Assembly: GCA_905182985.1 (NCBI GenBank)
Contig: CAJJDN010000148.1
Span: forward strand, 1 to 64,000
Source of the DNA: Paramecium sonneborni
Lineage: Eukaryota; Ciliophora; Oligohymenophorea; Peniculida; Parameciidae
Reading direction: 5' to 3'
Length of the DNA stretch: 64,000 bases
The number at the start of each line of letters is the position of its first letter. The stretch's first letter is position 1. The notes below the pieces were generated by a model that saw only the letters and a list, made by a program, of their open reading frames with translations, was not told the origin of the DNA and did not search any database. Shown piece after piece: positions 1-13,951 of this stretch. The position numbers and the translations under genes are program-made.

Positions 1-312
1 TATTGAGAAGACATTCCAAGTATATATTATTAATTATTAATTTGATGAAAGTTAATTTATATTTTCAGTATTATACTGAAATTGATTAATATAAATGTTA
101 TTATTATTAAAATGTTAAATTTAAATGGGATTATCAGCAACATTATTACTAATGATTACTCCCATTTTGTAAGCCCAATTTCGTCAATTTATTTTATTTT
201 GGGGTCGAACCTTAATGCTTTTAATATATATGCTATTTATAAGATTGAATATTTTTATATGGGCCAGTTTGGCAACACTCGCAACTATATTTATTTTCTT
301 AATTTATGTAAT

Positions 313-347
<35 letters not shown>

Positions 348-600
348 GAAGAAGTGAATCTGTTTATAAGAATGACTTTGAGAATAAAGGGTAAAAGCTA
401 TTGTTAAAGTTTTTATTGCTTTTTAAAATAATCTCTTTACCATATTGATAAGTAATTCTCAATTTTTGAAATAGGAAATAAAGATTTTATTTTAATAGAA
501 ATTATCAAAACTATTATGTTTTTGGTATTAATAAAAATCTTCATAAGATTGATTATTTTCATAAATTAGAGGTTTATAGTAATTGTTAAAATTAGTGGAA
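1..600. other. Left-edge non-coding or unresolved sequence
   Basis: No reading frame here, on either strand, looks like a conserved protein when TAA/TAG are read as Gln. The only distinct structure is an AAT microsatellite near 314-347. The window edge may cut the end of a gene to the left, but nothing visible proves it. Confidence 0.4.
314..347. repeat. AAT trinucleotide microsatellite
   Basis: About eleven AAT/TAA units in tandem. If transcribed and translated it would give poly-Asn, poly-Ile or poly-Gln depending on frame. No flanking frame looks real, so it is taken as a simple repeat in spacer DNA. Confidence 0.85.
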
Positions 601-1920
601 ACACTTTAGAAAATGAATAGAAAAGAAGAAGCATTATAAAATTGTGATTATGCAATAATTTGAAACCTTAATTTGTTGGTTATTATGTAAATAATATAAT
701 AAAGCTGATATGCTATTAAAATTGAATAGAAAGAAAGTTTAGATTATGCTATTAATAAAAATTCTGATGAGTCTAACTTTTTTTCATTTAAAGGTAATTC
801 AAATATTTAGCTTATTTTCTTTCAAAAATGAATAGAGATGAAGAAGTATTAAATTATTATGATTATACTATTAATAGAAATCCTGATAATGCTTATAATA
901 ATGAGGTAAAAGGTAAATTTAAAAGATTAATAAAAGTTCAAAAACTTTAGGAAATAAAAAGGAATAGTTTAAGATTAGGCGATTAATAATCTTGAAAATT
1001 ATAATGCTGTTTATTAAAAGATAATTTTTGAAATATATAGCAACCAAATAGTACAATTTGAATCAATGTGAAGAGACTTTCCAAAGCAAGAGAGAAAAAA
1101 TCTAAAATTTAAAAATAAAGTTAATGAATACTTTTAATAATCTCATTTTATAAATTAATTAAATAACTAGAATTATAAAAAGAAGGAAATGTTCTTAGAA
1201 TACTTCCAGATTTCTTTTAATTCTGATCTAAAATACAAAGTAGAGAAAAATGGAAGTATATTAAAAAATGAATCTTTTCCCACTTTAAGATAAATTATAA
1301 TAATTATGAACGAAAAGTATTAACAAATTTTAGATTCAAAAAGTGTATAAATAGAATAGTCATAGATGTCTAAAAAAAAAGAATTGCTTTTTCAACTTAG
1401 AAAATTTTTAATGAATGGAAGAATTTTTACTAATAAAGAAAAGAAAATTTATGGACTTAGATTATGGGGAATTTTAAATAAAGGAGAAATATGAAGAAGC
1501 ATCAAATATAATGAATTCGTTACATATTAATTCAATCTCTGATTAAATAAAACGTTAGGATAGGCAATATAATATTATCAAGAGATAAATATCAATATTA
1601 GATTGTTATGGGATAATTTATAAATTATAGATTTTCTTGGCTTAGTATATTAATATAATGAACTCTTAAATAATAAATCATGAAAAAAAATAGTTTATTA
1701 AATAATGATTTTGTAATGTAAAATTTTGGCGATTTCAATTGATATAGAATTTTTAGATAGAATATATAAATGGGATTATAAAGAATTAAGATATTTAAAC
1801 TTAATTAGAAATAAGCAGACATCAATTTGGATGATATAATAGTCATCTTAGGAAAATGATTATATTTAAAAAAAATATTGAATTGTATTAATAAAGTCAA
1901 ATTAAAATTTAATATATGAC
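601..1920 (+). pseudogene. Decayed TPR-repeat gene
   Basis: Two degenerate tetratricopeptide motifs can be read from 613 and 829, each beginning MNR(K/D)EE and containing variants of 'YAINKNPDNA', the usual Paramecium TPR signature. They lie in different frames and are broken by TGA codons after a few residues. From about 961 a longer frame runs (AINNLENYNAVYQ...), hits TGA at 1069, continues open to TGA at 1494, and then breaks again. The stretch after 1072 resembles the non-TPR tail of such proteins. No set of short introns rescues the frame. I infer a relic of the large Paramecium TPR family. The exact ends are uncertain. Confidence 0.6.
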
Positions 1921-2074
1921 AATCCAAAAATTAAAAAAGAAAAAGTGATATCCCTAATTCAACTCTCAATAACTTTTTTGTTTCAACTTTTTTACAAACC
2001 TTCAGATTTAATTTATTAATTTAAGAATAATCCATACCAATCCTAATCTAATTTAATATTCCAAATATAATTAT

Positions 2075-5000
2075 ATGTATATATATTTAAATCGAAACCT
2101 TCTAACCCTTTTTTACAGATTTTTATATGGCATCCAAAAAATAGTATTTTTGCTAATCACTTATTTCTATAGGATATTTACAGAGTGTAATAAACAACCA
2201 CAAAGCATTCAGGGATTAAATTACAGATAAAGAATTGCCATAAACTCTTAGAAATTAAAATTTTAAACAGATGAATCCAATCAAATTCTAATTGCGAGGT
2301 TTATAACTAACTGTGTATCTAAATATATTATTTAATATTTATTTAATAACATGTATAGTATCTAACGATAGATTTTTTAGATGATTTCCTGTTTAGCAAT
2401 TTTTTAGTGTTAAATAGTCAGCAACCTCAATTCCTTGTTTTAATACCTGATATTGCCTTATCATATTGATTCAACTAATTTTACTGATTTTGAGTGCAAT
2501 ACATTTGGGTTATGGAGTAGATATAATCCACTTGGTAACATAACTTAAGTTGGAGATTTAGGAGTTTTAGATAGCAATTGTTATCATTTATTTAGTATAA
2601 GAGAATAAACAACTAATGAACCTAACCTAATTTACTATGATTGTTTGGACATTTAAATCCATTCTATAAAAAAGGTCTTAATATTTTACGATCAGAATCA
2701 AATTATTTCTAAATTTGAAATACCAATAAATACATAAGAATATGAATCTAAATGGTATTTTTTCAATTTCATGATTATACCTAAAATTTAAAAATTTCAA
2801 TTTGCAATATTTTCATAAACAAACCACCACATTTTTTATGAACAGGTTGCTGTAGAGTTTCCATTTAAAGATGTGAATTTAAATATTGTTATTGGAGGAA
2901 GCTTAATTGTAAACAATAACCAAGTGTTGTATAATTCAGAAACTTCAAAACTTTCTTTTTTTCCAGGAAAATTTAGATACCTACATCCTTATTTTTTAAA
3001 TAAAAGTTTTGAGAAATGTGAATTATCTACTTCGGAAGGTTATAATAAAGAGTTTAATAATTTATGTTATTGCTAATTAAGTTAGTTTAATTTTTAATCC
3101 ATGATAAATATAAAAAATTTAGATGTAAATTATTATCATATAGAATTTCCAAATTGTAATGCATTTAGATTATAAAGTTGGGTGAGATTGACGAATATAA
3201 ATATCTATAATTAATAGATTCTATATTAATTAATAAAACTTTGTGCAAATTTTTAGAATTAAATTTTGATTGATGAAAATTTATCAGCATTTTAATTGTT
3301 TTATAAGTTAACTCACTCTCATAATTAACTGATTGTCACTACATATAGTTATACATTTCCATCAGTAAATATGGATTTTAAAAATAATCCTTTTATAATT
3401 AAAAAAGAATTTGACTTGAATCATAATATATCTAAATGGCATTATTTGGCAGTTTAAAAAACTGAAACTTCAATAATTATTTAAATATTTTTTTATGAGG
3501 GTTTGAAATAATATTCATATGTATTTGAAAGTTAAGTATACTAATTCCAAAATGTTTAATTTTAAGTGATTTATGGAAATATATTGAAATGTTAAAATTG
3601 TTTAAATGTGTAAATGATGGAATTTTCATTTAATAATTGTGTTTACTAAACTCCCTTTAAAAATGAATGTCATAATAATTGTAAAGAATGTGATGGACCA
3701 ACTAAATCAGATTGTTTATCCTGTTGGTAATCATCAAATAGAATATATTAAGAAGAATTTAAATAATGTATATGTCCTTATGGAACAATTGATTTCGGGG
3801 ATTAATGTTATGATTATAATATTGAATAATTAAATCTAGATAATCAAAATTTAGAGAACTCAAAATGTCCTTATAGTTATTTTGAAAATGATGGTTAATG
3901 TGTTAGATGGTAATTATATAATCTTAAATAGTCCTTCAATCATACAAGATTTATAGGTAACATGTATTGAATGTTTAATTAATCCAAAAGGATGGATAAA
4001 TAATCCATATTGTGAATATGATTATATTTCTAATAATATCTTAAGTCCATTCTAATAAATATAATAAGTTAAAACATATTATCTCTTTGATGGCAATGAT
4101 TTAATTTTGTGTAATAACTGTGAAAATTCTTATGACTTATTTTAAGATTATATTTCAACAACTAAAAAAAATTGTTAATTTTTAAATTAATGGACAATTA
4201 TGGAAGAATGTTTTAGTAATACTTTTATAGATTGTGATTTTTTTAAAATTTAAGTAGAAGGAACTTTATGTATTGAATGTAAGGATAACTACGAAAAAGA
4301 TAAAAATTAATGTGTATTATTTTAACCTTTTTTGAAGATCTAAATTTGTGAGATTCCATAATATCGTAATTATTTAAAAAAATGTGAATTATGTCCTATA
4401 AAAAACTGCATTTATTGTTTTGATTTTAATTTAGATGATTTTACAAGAAATACTTTATCATTTACTGATATATTATTTGATAGTGATGAAGCATTTTAAG
4501 TTGGATGTGCATTATGTTAAGATGGATTTATTTATGATTTTATAATTAAAGAATGTAAATATAAAGATCCATCTATTGAAAATTGTCTTAGATCATATAT
4601 TAATGTTGAAAATTAAGAAATTTGTACTTTGTCTTAATTAGATGATTTTAGTATTGCTCCTTCAATAATCAATTGTCAAAAATACATTAATTATTGTGAA
4701 GAATGTTTACTTACTTATTCGTAAATATTAAAATGTATTATTTGTGAGGATGGATATCTAATTTCAACTATAACTGGACTTTGTTAAATTGATTAAAGTC
4801 TATCAAATGTTGCCAAATATTTTTCTTGTAATAGAGGCAAACATGAAGCATGGATTTAACTTACTTAAGCTTTTGCAAGAACATTTTGGAACTCAATTAG
4901 ATTGAATTCATTAAGTGATTGGAAGTACGATATTTGTCCTTTAAAATGTTAAGATGGATATAAATTGTAAAAAAATAATTGTATTAAATATTGTGATTCT

Positions 5001-8000
5001 GATTGTTAAGTATGTCAAAAAACTACTATTAAAATAGTAAGGACTATATACACTTGTTCACTTTGTTAATTAAATTATTATAATCAACCTATTAGAACTG
5101 CTTAACTTGAAAAATGCTTAATTTGTCCACCATTATGTATATTATGTTAAGAGAGATCTACTAATCAAATACTTGTAAAAATAAATATTATCATTTTAGT
5201 AAATCAATAAGTATTTCTAAATCTCAGATGAAAATGACATATATACTTAAATATGTCTAAAAAGTATTTTATCACCTAATGTTTATATTGATCCAGATTT
5301 ACAAATCTCTAGATACTGTTATCATAATGAATGTGATTCAATTTTTGAAAAATATGTAAATTATTTTTAATTTAGCTTAGATCGAAAATGATTGTGCTTT
5401 AATTTAATTTTAAACAAATTCTAAAAAATTTATTGAATATAGTAATCAAATAGGCCTTAAATATTTTGCATTTATTTTAAATTTATTTGGAGATATATCA
5501 TGCTCAGATATAGGAGGCTTTAAGAATAATTTGAAAGAATAAATTTTTTCTCTTTAGATGCTTATTTTGAAATTTTAAGGTATTTTAATCTATGAGAGTT
5601 AAATAATTACAATTTAGAAATATGATGAAATTGAATTTACTAATTTATAAATATTTATTTAAAATGACTTTTAAGCTAATATTTCAAATAGAGATTCACC
5701 ATTAAATTTTAAAATTATTGATTCCAAAATATATTCAACACAACAACTACTTTTTTAGATTTCAATTATTGTAGAAAAATGTGTATAATTTTTCATAAAC
5801 AATTTTCAAATTTTAAATATTAGAATTACAAACTCTAATTTATTTCAAATAAATTACGATTCTAATTTAAATAAAAATACCTCTTTAAATAATTTACAAT
5901 TTTAAGATAGCGTCTTTTACAATTCAATTTTATATAATTTAATGAATATTTAAAATAATGTACTCATTGATTATCTCATAATAGAAAGATGTGAATTTAT
6001 AAACTCAACAATTTTCTAATTTGAAACATAATATTTTGAATAAAATGTTAGTGTAATAATTAAACAAGTTGTGATTAAAAATTCAATATTTAAAAATTCA
6101 AGTTTGATTTTAAATAATAAAAATAACAGATATAGGAAATTATGGATGTAATCCTTTTAATTTTTTGATAATTAATTTTCTAATTGTGAATTCATAAATT
6201 TTGATTAAAATACATTTGCATTTGACTTTGAAATGATTTCAAATAGTTTTATTTAATCAATATTGTTCTCGATTAAAGTATCAAATTTATTTTAAATAAA
6301 TAAACTAAGTGCAATTAAAAATTAATTCAAAAATTTTATAATTTTAAATACAGAAAAGTAAACCTCTTAATAAAGTAATATTACTATTATTAATCTTGAT
6401 ATTAAAAATAATATTCATTTTGAAGATATGTATAAGCATATGTTTATTGTGATTTCCTCGACGATATAAATTTATAATGTCTAAATAGAAAATACATATA
6501 ATGAAAGATACTTTTATATGTTTGATGTTTATCAAATTAAGATGTAGAATATTTAATATAAAAATGATATTTAATAATTAAAAATTCCATAATCATCAAA
6601 TTGTTTAAAAAACATTAAAATGCATTCTTAATTGATATATGTATTTGGATTTTAAAATCTTTTAATTGAAAATGTTTAAATTTTTAATTAATTAAATATT
6701 GATGTATCTATTTTTGAAATATTGTCAAATACCCTTGAGTTAAATTATGAAGTAGAAAAAGTAACATTTAAAAATATATCTTTTTATGGAAATATTTTAT
6801 TGAAAATTGGTTAAGGTAATTTATTTTCACTTATATCAATCTACTCTGAAAAAGAATAAGAAATAGAATTAGAAAATATACAATTTTAACAAAATGCATT
6901 TAATTAATATGCGATTGATCCGACTAAAAGTTCTTCAAGTTTGTTATTTATTAATTCATTTCGTAGTTCAATTTTAGCAAATAATATAACATCATATTAG
7001 AATGTTATAACAAATTCAACATAAACATTTATTTTAATATTCTCTAAATAAATAGAAATTACTAATATCAAAGCTTAATATCATAATTATTTAGAAGTAT
7101 AATTTTGGAATTAATATTATGATATATTTTTAGAGAGTATTTTTACTTAAAGTTAAATAAATTACTTAATTCATATAAGTTATTCATTTAGTAATAAAGG
7201 AGGTTTAATGGAAGTAAATTCTTAGTAATTTTCTCTTACTAATGGATTATTTTAATATATAATTGCATAAAGTAGCTCCTTATTTAAAATAATATCATAA
7301 GGAGATGGAATTATAATTATATCTGATTGTAATTTTCTAAATGCTGAAAATTATGTACAATCTAATTTAGAAAGTGATGGTGCACTCACAATTGATTCTT
7401 CCGGCAGTTTTTTATTTATGGCATTGAAAAATTTTACCTTTGTTGAAATTGAAAATAAATTTGCACCATCTGTTTTTTCAATATATACATCACCATATAA
7501 AAACAAAATCTTATTAGAAATGATAAAAATAGAAAATTGCTATTCTTTAAGAAATTCATTTCTTTAGTTGAATTCTGTATCTAATTCTATTAATGAAAAT
7601 CAAGTTCTTATTGATAATTTAAGAATAATAAGTACTACTGATAAGTTAACTTAATTTCATAATAAATTAGATTATTTAGAACCTTTGTTATTATAACAAA
7701 TAGTAAACAATAATGCAATTATAAATATTGCAGGTTGTAAAGTTTAAATAAAAAATTTATAAATTGAAGGAATTCTTATGTTGCCCTTGTTTAGAATTGT
7801 AGATTGTTCAAGAGTAGTTTTAATAAATATTTAAATAGATGGTATTTATTTATATTTTCAATAATCATTAATACAAATAGAATAAATTGAATTCAGATCA
7901 AATACTATTTAAATTACAAATATTATTATCTAAAACATAAAAATTGGTGAATTTCAAAAATTAAATCTTAGCTATAACTTTTAGCCAACTATTTCAGAGA

Positions 8001-10973
8001 GCTTTTAAAAATGTAATAAGATTAAATTTATATATACTTAAAGTTACAATTAAATAATTAGAAATTCCTCCAATTTATTCTAATAAATAAAATTACGTAA
8101 CAATAAAGAAGGATCTCTAATTTATTTGAAAAGCTTTTAAAATAGCACTAAAATTCAAATATCGTCTCTTAAGATTTTAAATAATGATTGTTAAATATGT
8201 TGGAATGGTTTAATATATTTATATTTAAATGATTTTTCTAATATAATGATTCAGGATTTATAATGTATAAATAATATTGTTAGACAGTTTGGATGTATCA
8301 ATGCATTTGCAGATTAAAAATAAAATGGAAAAATCAATATAAAATAATGTAATTATATTTACAATTAAGGTACTTATGGTATAGCTATATAATCTAATTA
8401 AGTATAAATATATTTGAGTAAATCAAAAATTTTGAATAATACTGCAATTTTATTTGGAGGAGGACTTTATTTAAAATTATATTCTGAAGATTTTAAAATT
8501 TAAAAAACAATAATTATATATAATAAGGCAAAAGAAGGAGGTGGAATATATTTAAATGGAACAAGTAGATTAAAAAAAGAAAATTTTAATTAATCATTAA
8601 TAATATTAAACTTTGCATTAGGGTTTGCAAATAATGTCAAAGAATCTGCATCTCATTTAGATTTAAATATAAATAATCAATAAATGATGTTTACTTAATA
8701 ATAAATTGGGAATAAGTCAATCAAGATTTTAAAAATGAATACTTATAAAATTGTATCTTAAGGATAAATGCTTTATACAAATGTTTTAATGATTCCAAGC
8801 AATTAAATAATATAATAATATAGAATATATGATGTTAGACTGTTGAAATTCATCTCTTATATTTCATAAGTCTCAATAACTTTTAAAAATTAAATGGATG
8901 AATAATTAAGAAATTTTTCAAACACATATTGTACGATAGCATAATAGATTTAGGATGTTATGACAAATAAAGTATTAGATTACAAAAATATTTCATAAGT
9001 ATAATTTAATGAAGAAAATAGTAATATTGATTTAAGTACTCAAATGTTTTAATTTGATCCCTATCAACATATTAATAAAACCTATGAAATTTAAATTTTA
9101 TGCAGGTTTTCAGATGAAAGTGAAGAATTGCAATATAATCTATAAGTTAAAAGTTTTTTTTGTCAATTAGGTGAGTTTTATGCTGAGAATGGTTGTTAAA
9201 TTTGTGAATCAAATTAAGGTTATTATTCTGTAATTTATAATACAACAAAATGTTCGCTTTTTGATAAAAATAAATTTTAAGCAATAACTTCAAATAATAT
9301 TGAATTGCAAAAAGGATATTGGAGACCAAACTTTTTATGTGATATAATTGATTAGTGTTTTAAAAATATGTAATTTTGTAAAGGTGGATGGACAGTTGGA
9401 GATGATCTTTGTACTTTTGGACATATAGGTGGATTATGTGAATAATGTGATAAATATAATATTAGAGGAGATGGATCTTTTTTTTAAAATGAATAGACTT
9501 TAGAATGTTTTGATTGTAATGATTTAAGCAATAGTATTTTGGCTTTTCTTCTCACATCTATTTGGTAATATATTTATTAAATTTATATATTTAGGGCTTT
9601 ACTAATCAATCTTATAACAGTAAGAAGCATTTAAAATACTAATAAAAGATATACTTCATATTAATTAAGTTAAAGATTCGGATATATTCTTTTTAAACTT
9701 AATCTAGGTATTTATTTATTTCATTATTTAGATCAAGAGAGTATTTTACTTAAGTTATTTTTAAATTATTTGTGGATCTTCTCAATTATTTTTACCTTTA
9801 ATACAAATTTCACTTTTAATTTTATTAGCAGAGCTAATGATACATCCTATTTTATGGCTAGTACTTTAGATTGTTAACTTATTGAAATTTTTAATTTCGA
9901 ATTAATATATAGTCGCATTATGGCAAGTTATGTATTAATCTTATGTTAAGTAATCTTAATTTAAATTATATTTAATTTATTTACTCTAGTTTCTTAAAGC
10001 AAAGTTGATTCTAACTTAATCTCAATTACTATTCTTTATTTATTTATTCAAAATTATACTGCTTTAATTAAATAGTAACTAAACAATTATACTTAGGCTT
10101 TTCTCAATTTTAGCAAAAAGATAGATCTCTAATTTAGATTATATATAAGGAGATGTATCTTTATAATATGGTCAAAATAATCATCTGAACTGGATTTTTT
10201 TATTTGCTATACCAGCTTTAGCAATAATAGGTGTAGTATTACCTTTTTCATTACTAATAATTTTGTACATTAAGAAGAATAATTTAAATTAAATTAAATT
10301 CAGAAGACATATTGGATATTTATTTAATGAATATACAATTCAAAATTATTATTGGGAATGGGTTAAATTATGGAAGAAAACCGTAATAATAATATTATTA
10401 ATTTATTTTGAAACTTAAGTAATATTAAAAGGAACCTTGATAGGAATAACTTTAGTGTTTTATTAATTGTTTGCTCTCAAATTTTCACCATATATTAATT
10501 AGAAATTAAATAAATTAGATGTTAAAGCTGGATAATATTGTTTACTTTCTATTAATTTAGCTGTAGTAAAATATATTTGCGATTAATAAGACAATTATTT
10601 TATCTCACAAATTACATCAATTTTTATAATAATTATATGTATCAAATTAAGTGTTCCTTTTGTTTTTAGTATTATTAGAACATATTATCGAAAACATAAG
10701 ATTTATATGGTTACTCTTATTTTAAAATTACTTAAAAAATAAACTATTTATCGAAAGATCACTCTAATTTTTAGTGCTAAATTAGAATCTTGGAGATAAT
10801 ATGAAGTAAGATTGAAATAAAATATTCAAAAATTAAGAAAAATTTATATTTCTAAAAGAAATTAAGACTCTTAAGGGTATTATTTTCCTTTATTAATTTA
10901 GGAAATAACGAATTTTCACTCGTTATACAACTATGATAAAGTATCCATAAATAAATACAGAAACTAACTATGA
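2075..10973 (+). CDS. Giant cysteine-rich multi-pass membrane protein
   Basis: The model has 2924 codons plus TGA and five introns (3910-3931, 5175-5199, 5356-5380, 9565-9594, 10075-10096); the spliced length is divisible by three. The N-terminus carries a hydrophobic signal or anchor (KIVFLLITYFY). Residues about 500-1000 are rich in CxxC spacings like furin/growth-factor-receptor cysteine repeats, for example CKECDGPTKSDCLSC and CVRCPSIIQDLQVTCIEC. A long Asn/Ile-rich middle follows, built of short repeating 'N-x-(F/I)-x-N' strands as in beta-helix/pectin-lyase-like regions. A second Cys-rich block (CWNGL, CQICESNQGYY, CEQCDKYN) precedes several membrane segments (WIFLFAIPALAIIGVVLPF). This is a common Paramecium surface/transmembrane architecture of unknown function. 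The TGA at 10971 may be a mutation, because coding-like sequence continues after it; this copy may therefore be truncated. Confidence 0.8.
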
Positions 10974-12626
10974 AGATTAAGTTAAGTAGGCATTAAATAC
11001 AAGTGTAAAATGAATAAAAATTAATATATCTTTTATAGATTTGTATCATTATAATTAATTTTTTGGCTATTTAAATATTACGTTTAAATTAATTTTTATA
11101 TTAACGGATTTATTGATTCTTATCAATAAAACCACAAAATGTAAACTTATTTCTTATTCATACTAAATAATTTTTAATTTTATTTATATATAAATATTCT
11201 AATAAAATTATAATAGGAGAACTGTTATTAGAGTTTTTTTTAGATACATAAAGAGTTAGATTTAGGTCAACATTAGTATTTAATGTAATTTTTTTTTTAA
11301 TTTGGGTATTTCTAATTGATTGATTAAAAATAAATGAATATTTTAACTATTGACATTAGTCGGATTTATTGCAAACAATTATAATTTATTTTTTGAGATA
11401 CTTAAAGTATAATTAATTAGAAAAATATTAGATTTTAGAAGTTTATGTTTAATAGGAAAAATTAATTTTTCGTTTTGAGTGAATTGACGAAGTATAATTT
11501 GAAATTGAATTCATATACTCCAATTTGACTTAAATCTTCAGAAATATTTTTAAAAATAAGTAACTATAATACATTAAAAAAATGCATTATAATGATTTTG
11601 ATAAGTGCAAATAATTTTTCCATTATAAGAAATTTCTATATTTTTTCATAACCTGGATACAATGGGCCAGATATTTTATAATAATTTAACCCAGTTGAAA
11701 GCCAATAAAGTTTTCAAAAAAGTGTTTCATTTTCAAAAATTTTAAATAAATCTTAATTGAATTAGACTAAATAATAAAAAGCTTGGGATCCATAATATTT
11801 ATAGCTATATCCTATTGTATAAGGGATATATTTTAATTTTAGAAATAAACGTAATTTAAATGATACATTCACATTTAGGAATTTAAACAATTTTGAAAGA
11901 ATTCATATAATTGCAGAAAAAGAATAAACAATTACCTTTTATAAAAAAATTTTGTTGACATGTTTAGATATGAATAAATGTTAATTTGATGAATTTTAGA
12001 TACTTAAAAGTTATCTAAAGAAAAGAAAATTTAGCAAAAATTAATTTAGTTTTACGTTTAATTAATTTAAGAAAAATAAGAATGCATATATTAGTAAAGG
12101 TCTAAAGTTTATTTTAATAACAATATGGATATTGTTTAGAAAATTTATCAAAATATTCCTCTACCTCTTTAAATAGATTATTTCAGACACAATTTATGAA
12201 AATAATTTTTCATTTTGCTATATTTAATTAAAGCAATAAATAATATGAAATTCATTTAAGAAAGCTGTGTATCATGCTCCTTCTTGCACAAATTTTACTG
12301 TGATTTCAATAAAGTTATTATCTTGTTTAAAGAGATCCTAATTAGGTTGCCCAGATAATGATAGTTGTGAGTTTAAACTAATAAAGTTAAAACCTTTTGA
12401 AATAAAAAATTCAACTTTTAAACCAAATAAGTCAATTTTAAGAATATTTGTAAATGTAAATTTTAAATCTTCTAATGCTATTTTCTTGTTAAAATCCTAA
12501 GACTAATTCTTTTAATAATACCATTATTATAAACTTGTCCAAACTGGGCATAGTGAATTTGATCCTCTAATACTCTGGATTCATTAAAAAAAATATTTAT
12601 TTAAATTGTTAATTCTATTATTATGA
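10974..12626 (+). pseudogene. Disrupted 3' part of the giant membrane protein gene
   Basis: Past the TGA at 10971 the same frame reads on to TGA 11394. A shifted frame (LEKYQILEVYVQQEKLIF) then runs with a TGA at 11480. A third frame, from about 11646, runs nearly 1 kb to 12626 with one TGA at 12246. Composition (Lys/Asn/Gln/Phe-rich, with a hydrophobic WILFRKFIKIFLYLF segment) fits the cytosolic tail and last membrane segment of the upstream protein. No GTA...TAG intron removes the stops or joins the frames. At least two frameshifts and three to four nonsense codons are therefore visible. This is inferred decay, although some breaks could be consensus errors. Confidence 0.6.
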
Positions 12627-13951
12627 TTAGGATTCTTCTATTAAAAAAATTAATGAGTTAACTTTTTTATTTTAAATATTTTTTATTTTAATTTTTTGAA
12701 GTTTAAGAGAGTTACAGATATATAGTTAATAAATATGAATATTTAAGGCTAAGAAACCAACTTGTTTCCAAAGATTTGATGATGAAATATATAAAACTTT
12801 TGAATTATCCTAGATTAGTACTATTAATTTAAAATAAATTGTTAGTATTATAAAAGTAAATTATAATTTTTTGGATGAGAGTTTAAAAAATCAGTAGATA
12901 TCCTTTAAAGTGATTCAATAAAAAAGTAATAAATAATAATTAGATGGAAATAATTATTAATTAAATAGAATTATTTTAACAAACAAGTATTGATTTCTAA
13001 ATGTAATTCATTTAAAAAAAATTCAACTTCAGAAATTACCAGATCATCAAATTTGTAATAGAAATAAATTGAATATTATTACGATGAAAACTTATAAATT
13101 TAATTGCAATAATATGAAAAGAATGAGAATAATCACTCAAAAATTATATTTAATCACTTAATGATCATAACTAATTGATACATCAAGGATAAGTGTTAGA
13201 ATTTAGATTGAAGAAGAAGATCAATAAAAAAAATATTATTAGTTTGGTTTTATTAGCAAGATTTATAAAAGGTTTTTAATAAAAATTATTAAAACTATAA
13301 AAATTAAGGTTTGATTTATACCTAATTATTAATTGGTGTTGCTCTTAAATTATTTAAGAATATAAAGAAAAAATCATTTTATGTGGATAAGACAAACCTA
13401 TATTAGTCTTATTTAATATAATTTATCCAATATAAACAATTTTAGAATAAAAATCTAATCTCTTATTTACAAAAGTATTCTTAAGTTTTAAACTTTGGAT
13501 ATCAAAGAGTCGATTATCTGATGATATTCAAATATTAACTCTATTAAATAGAATTTTATTCAATAATCATAAAATTAATAAAATAGATTATATTTTTTTT
13601 TAAATGTTATCTATTAAAGTTAAAAACACTATTTTACTCTTTAATAAATAATATATAAAACAAAATAAAAGAAAACTTTCGAATAACATAATTCTTTGGT
13701 TATATTCGTTAATGTTTGAATGATGAATATTCTAGGGTTGCGATTATAATTAAAAATTGATATTATGGTATATTATTATTTAAATCTTTAATCTAAGCAC
13801 AGTTCAATTAAAAATGATGAAAAGGGTATTAATATATGAAAATTCATTTGAACTAGTTATTAATTTTTATTATTATTTGTTAATGATTTTGAAATAATTA
13901 AAACCCCTATTTAATGGTTATGATTTTATAAATATTAATAATAATTATTAG
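12627..13951 (+). other. Degenerate coding-like stretch
   Basis: Short open stretches alternate between frames, for example RFDDEIYKTFELSQ near 12770, a Ser/Asn-rich stretch near 13010 (CNSFKKNSTSE) and a hydrophobic/Lys-rich one at 13240-13700. None begins with a convincing start or can be joined by short introns. It may be the far end of the decayed membrane-protein tail or of another relic. No intact gene is seen. Confidence 0.35.

Noticed and set aside
314..347. AAT repeat as telomere or replication origin
   Set aside because: Ciliate telomere repeats are C4A2/C3A3-like, none are present, and the window is internal.
10971..12626. Programmed TGA readthrough or selenocysteine to explain in-frame TGAs
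   Set aside because: Frameshifts accompany the TGAs and no conserved stop context or RNA element is visible; decay or error is simpler.
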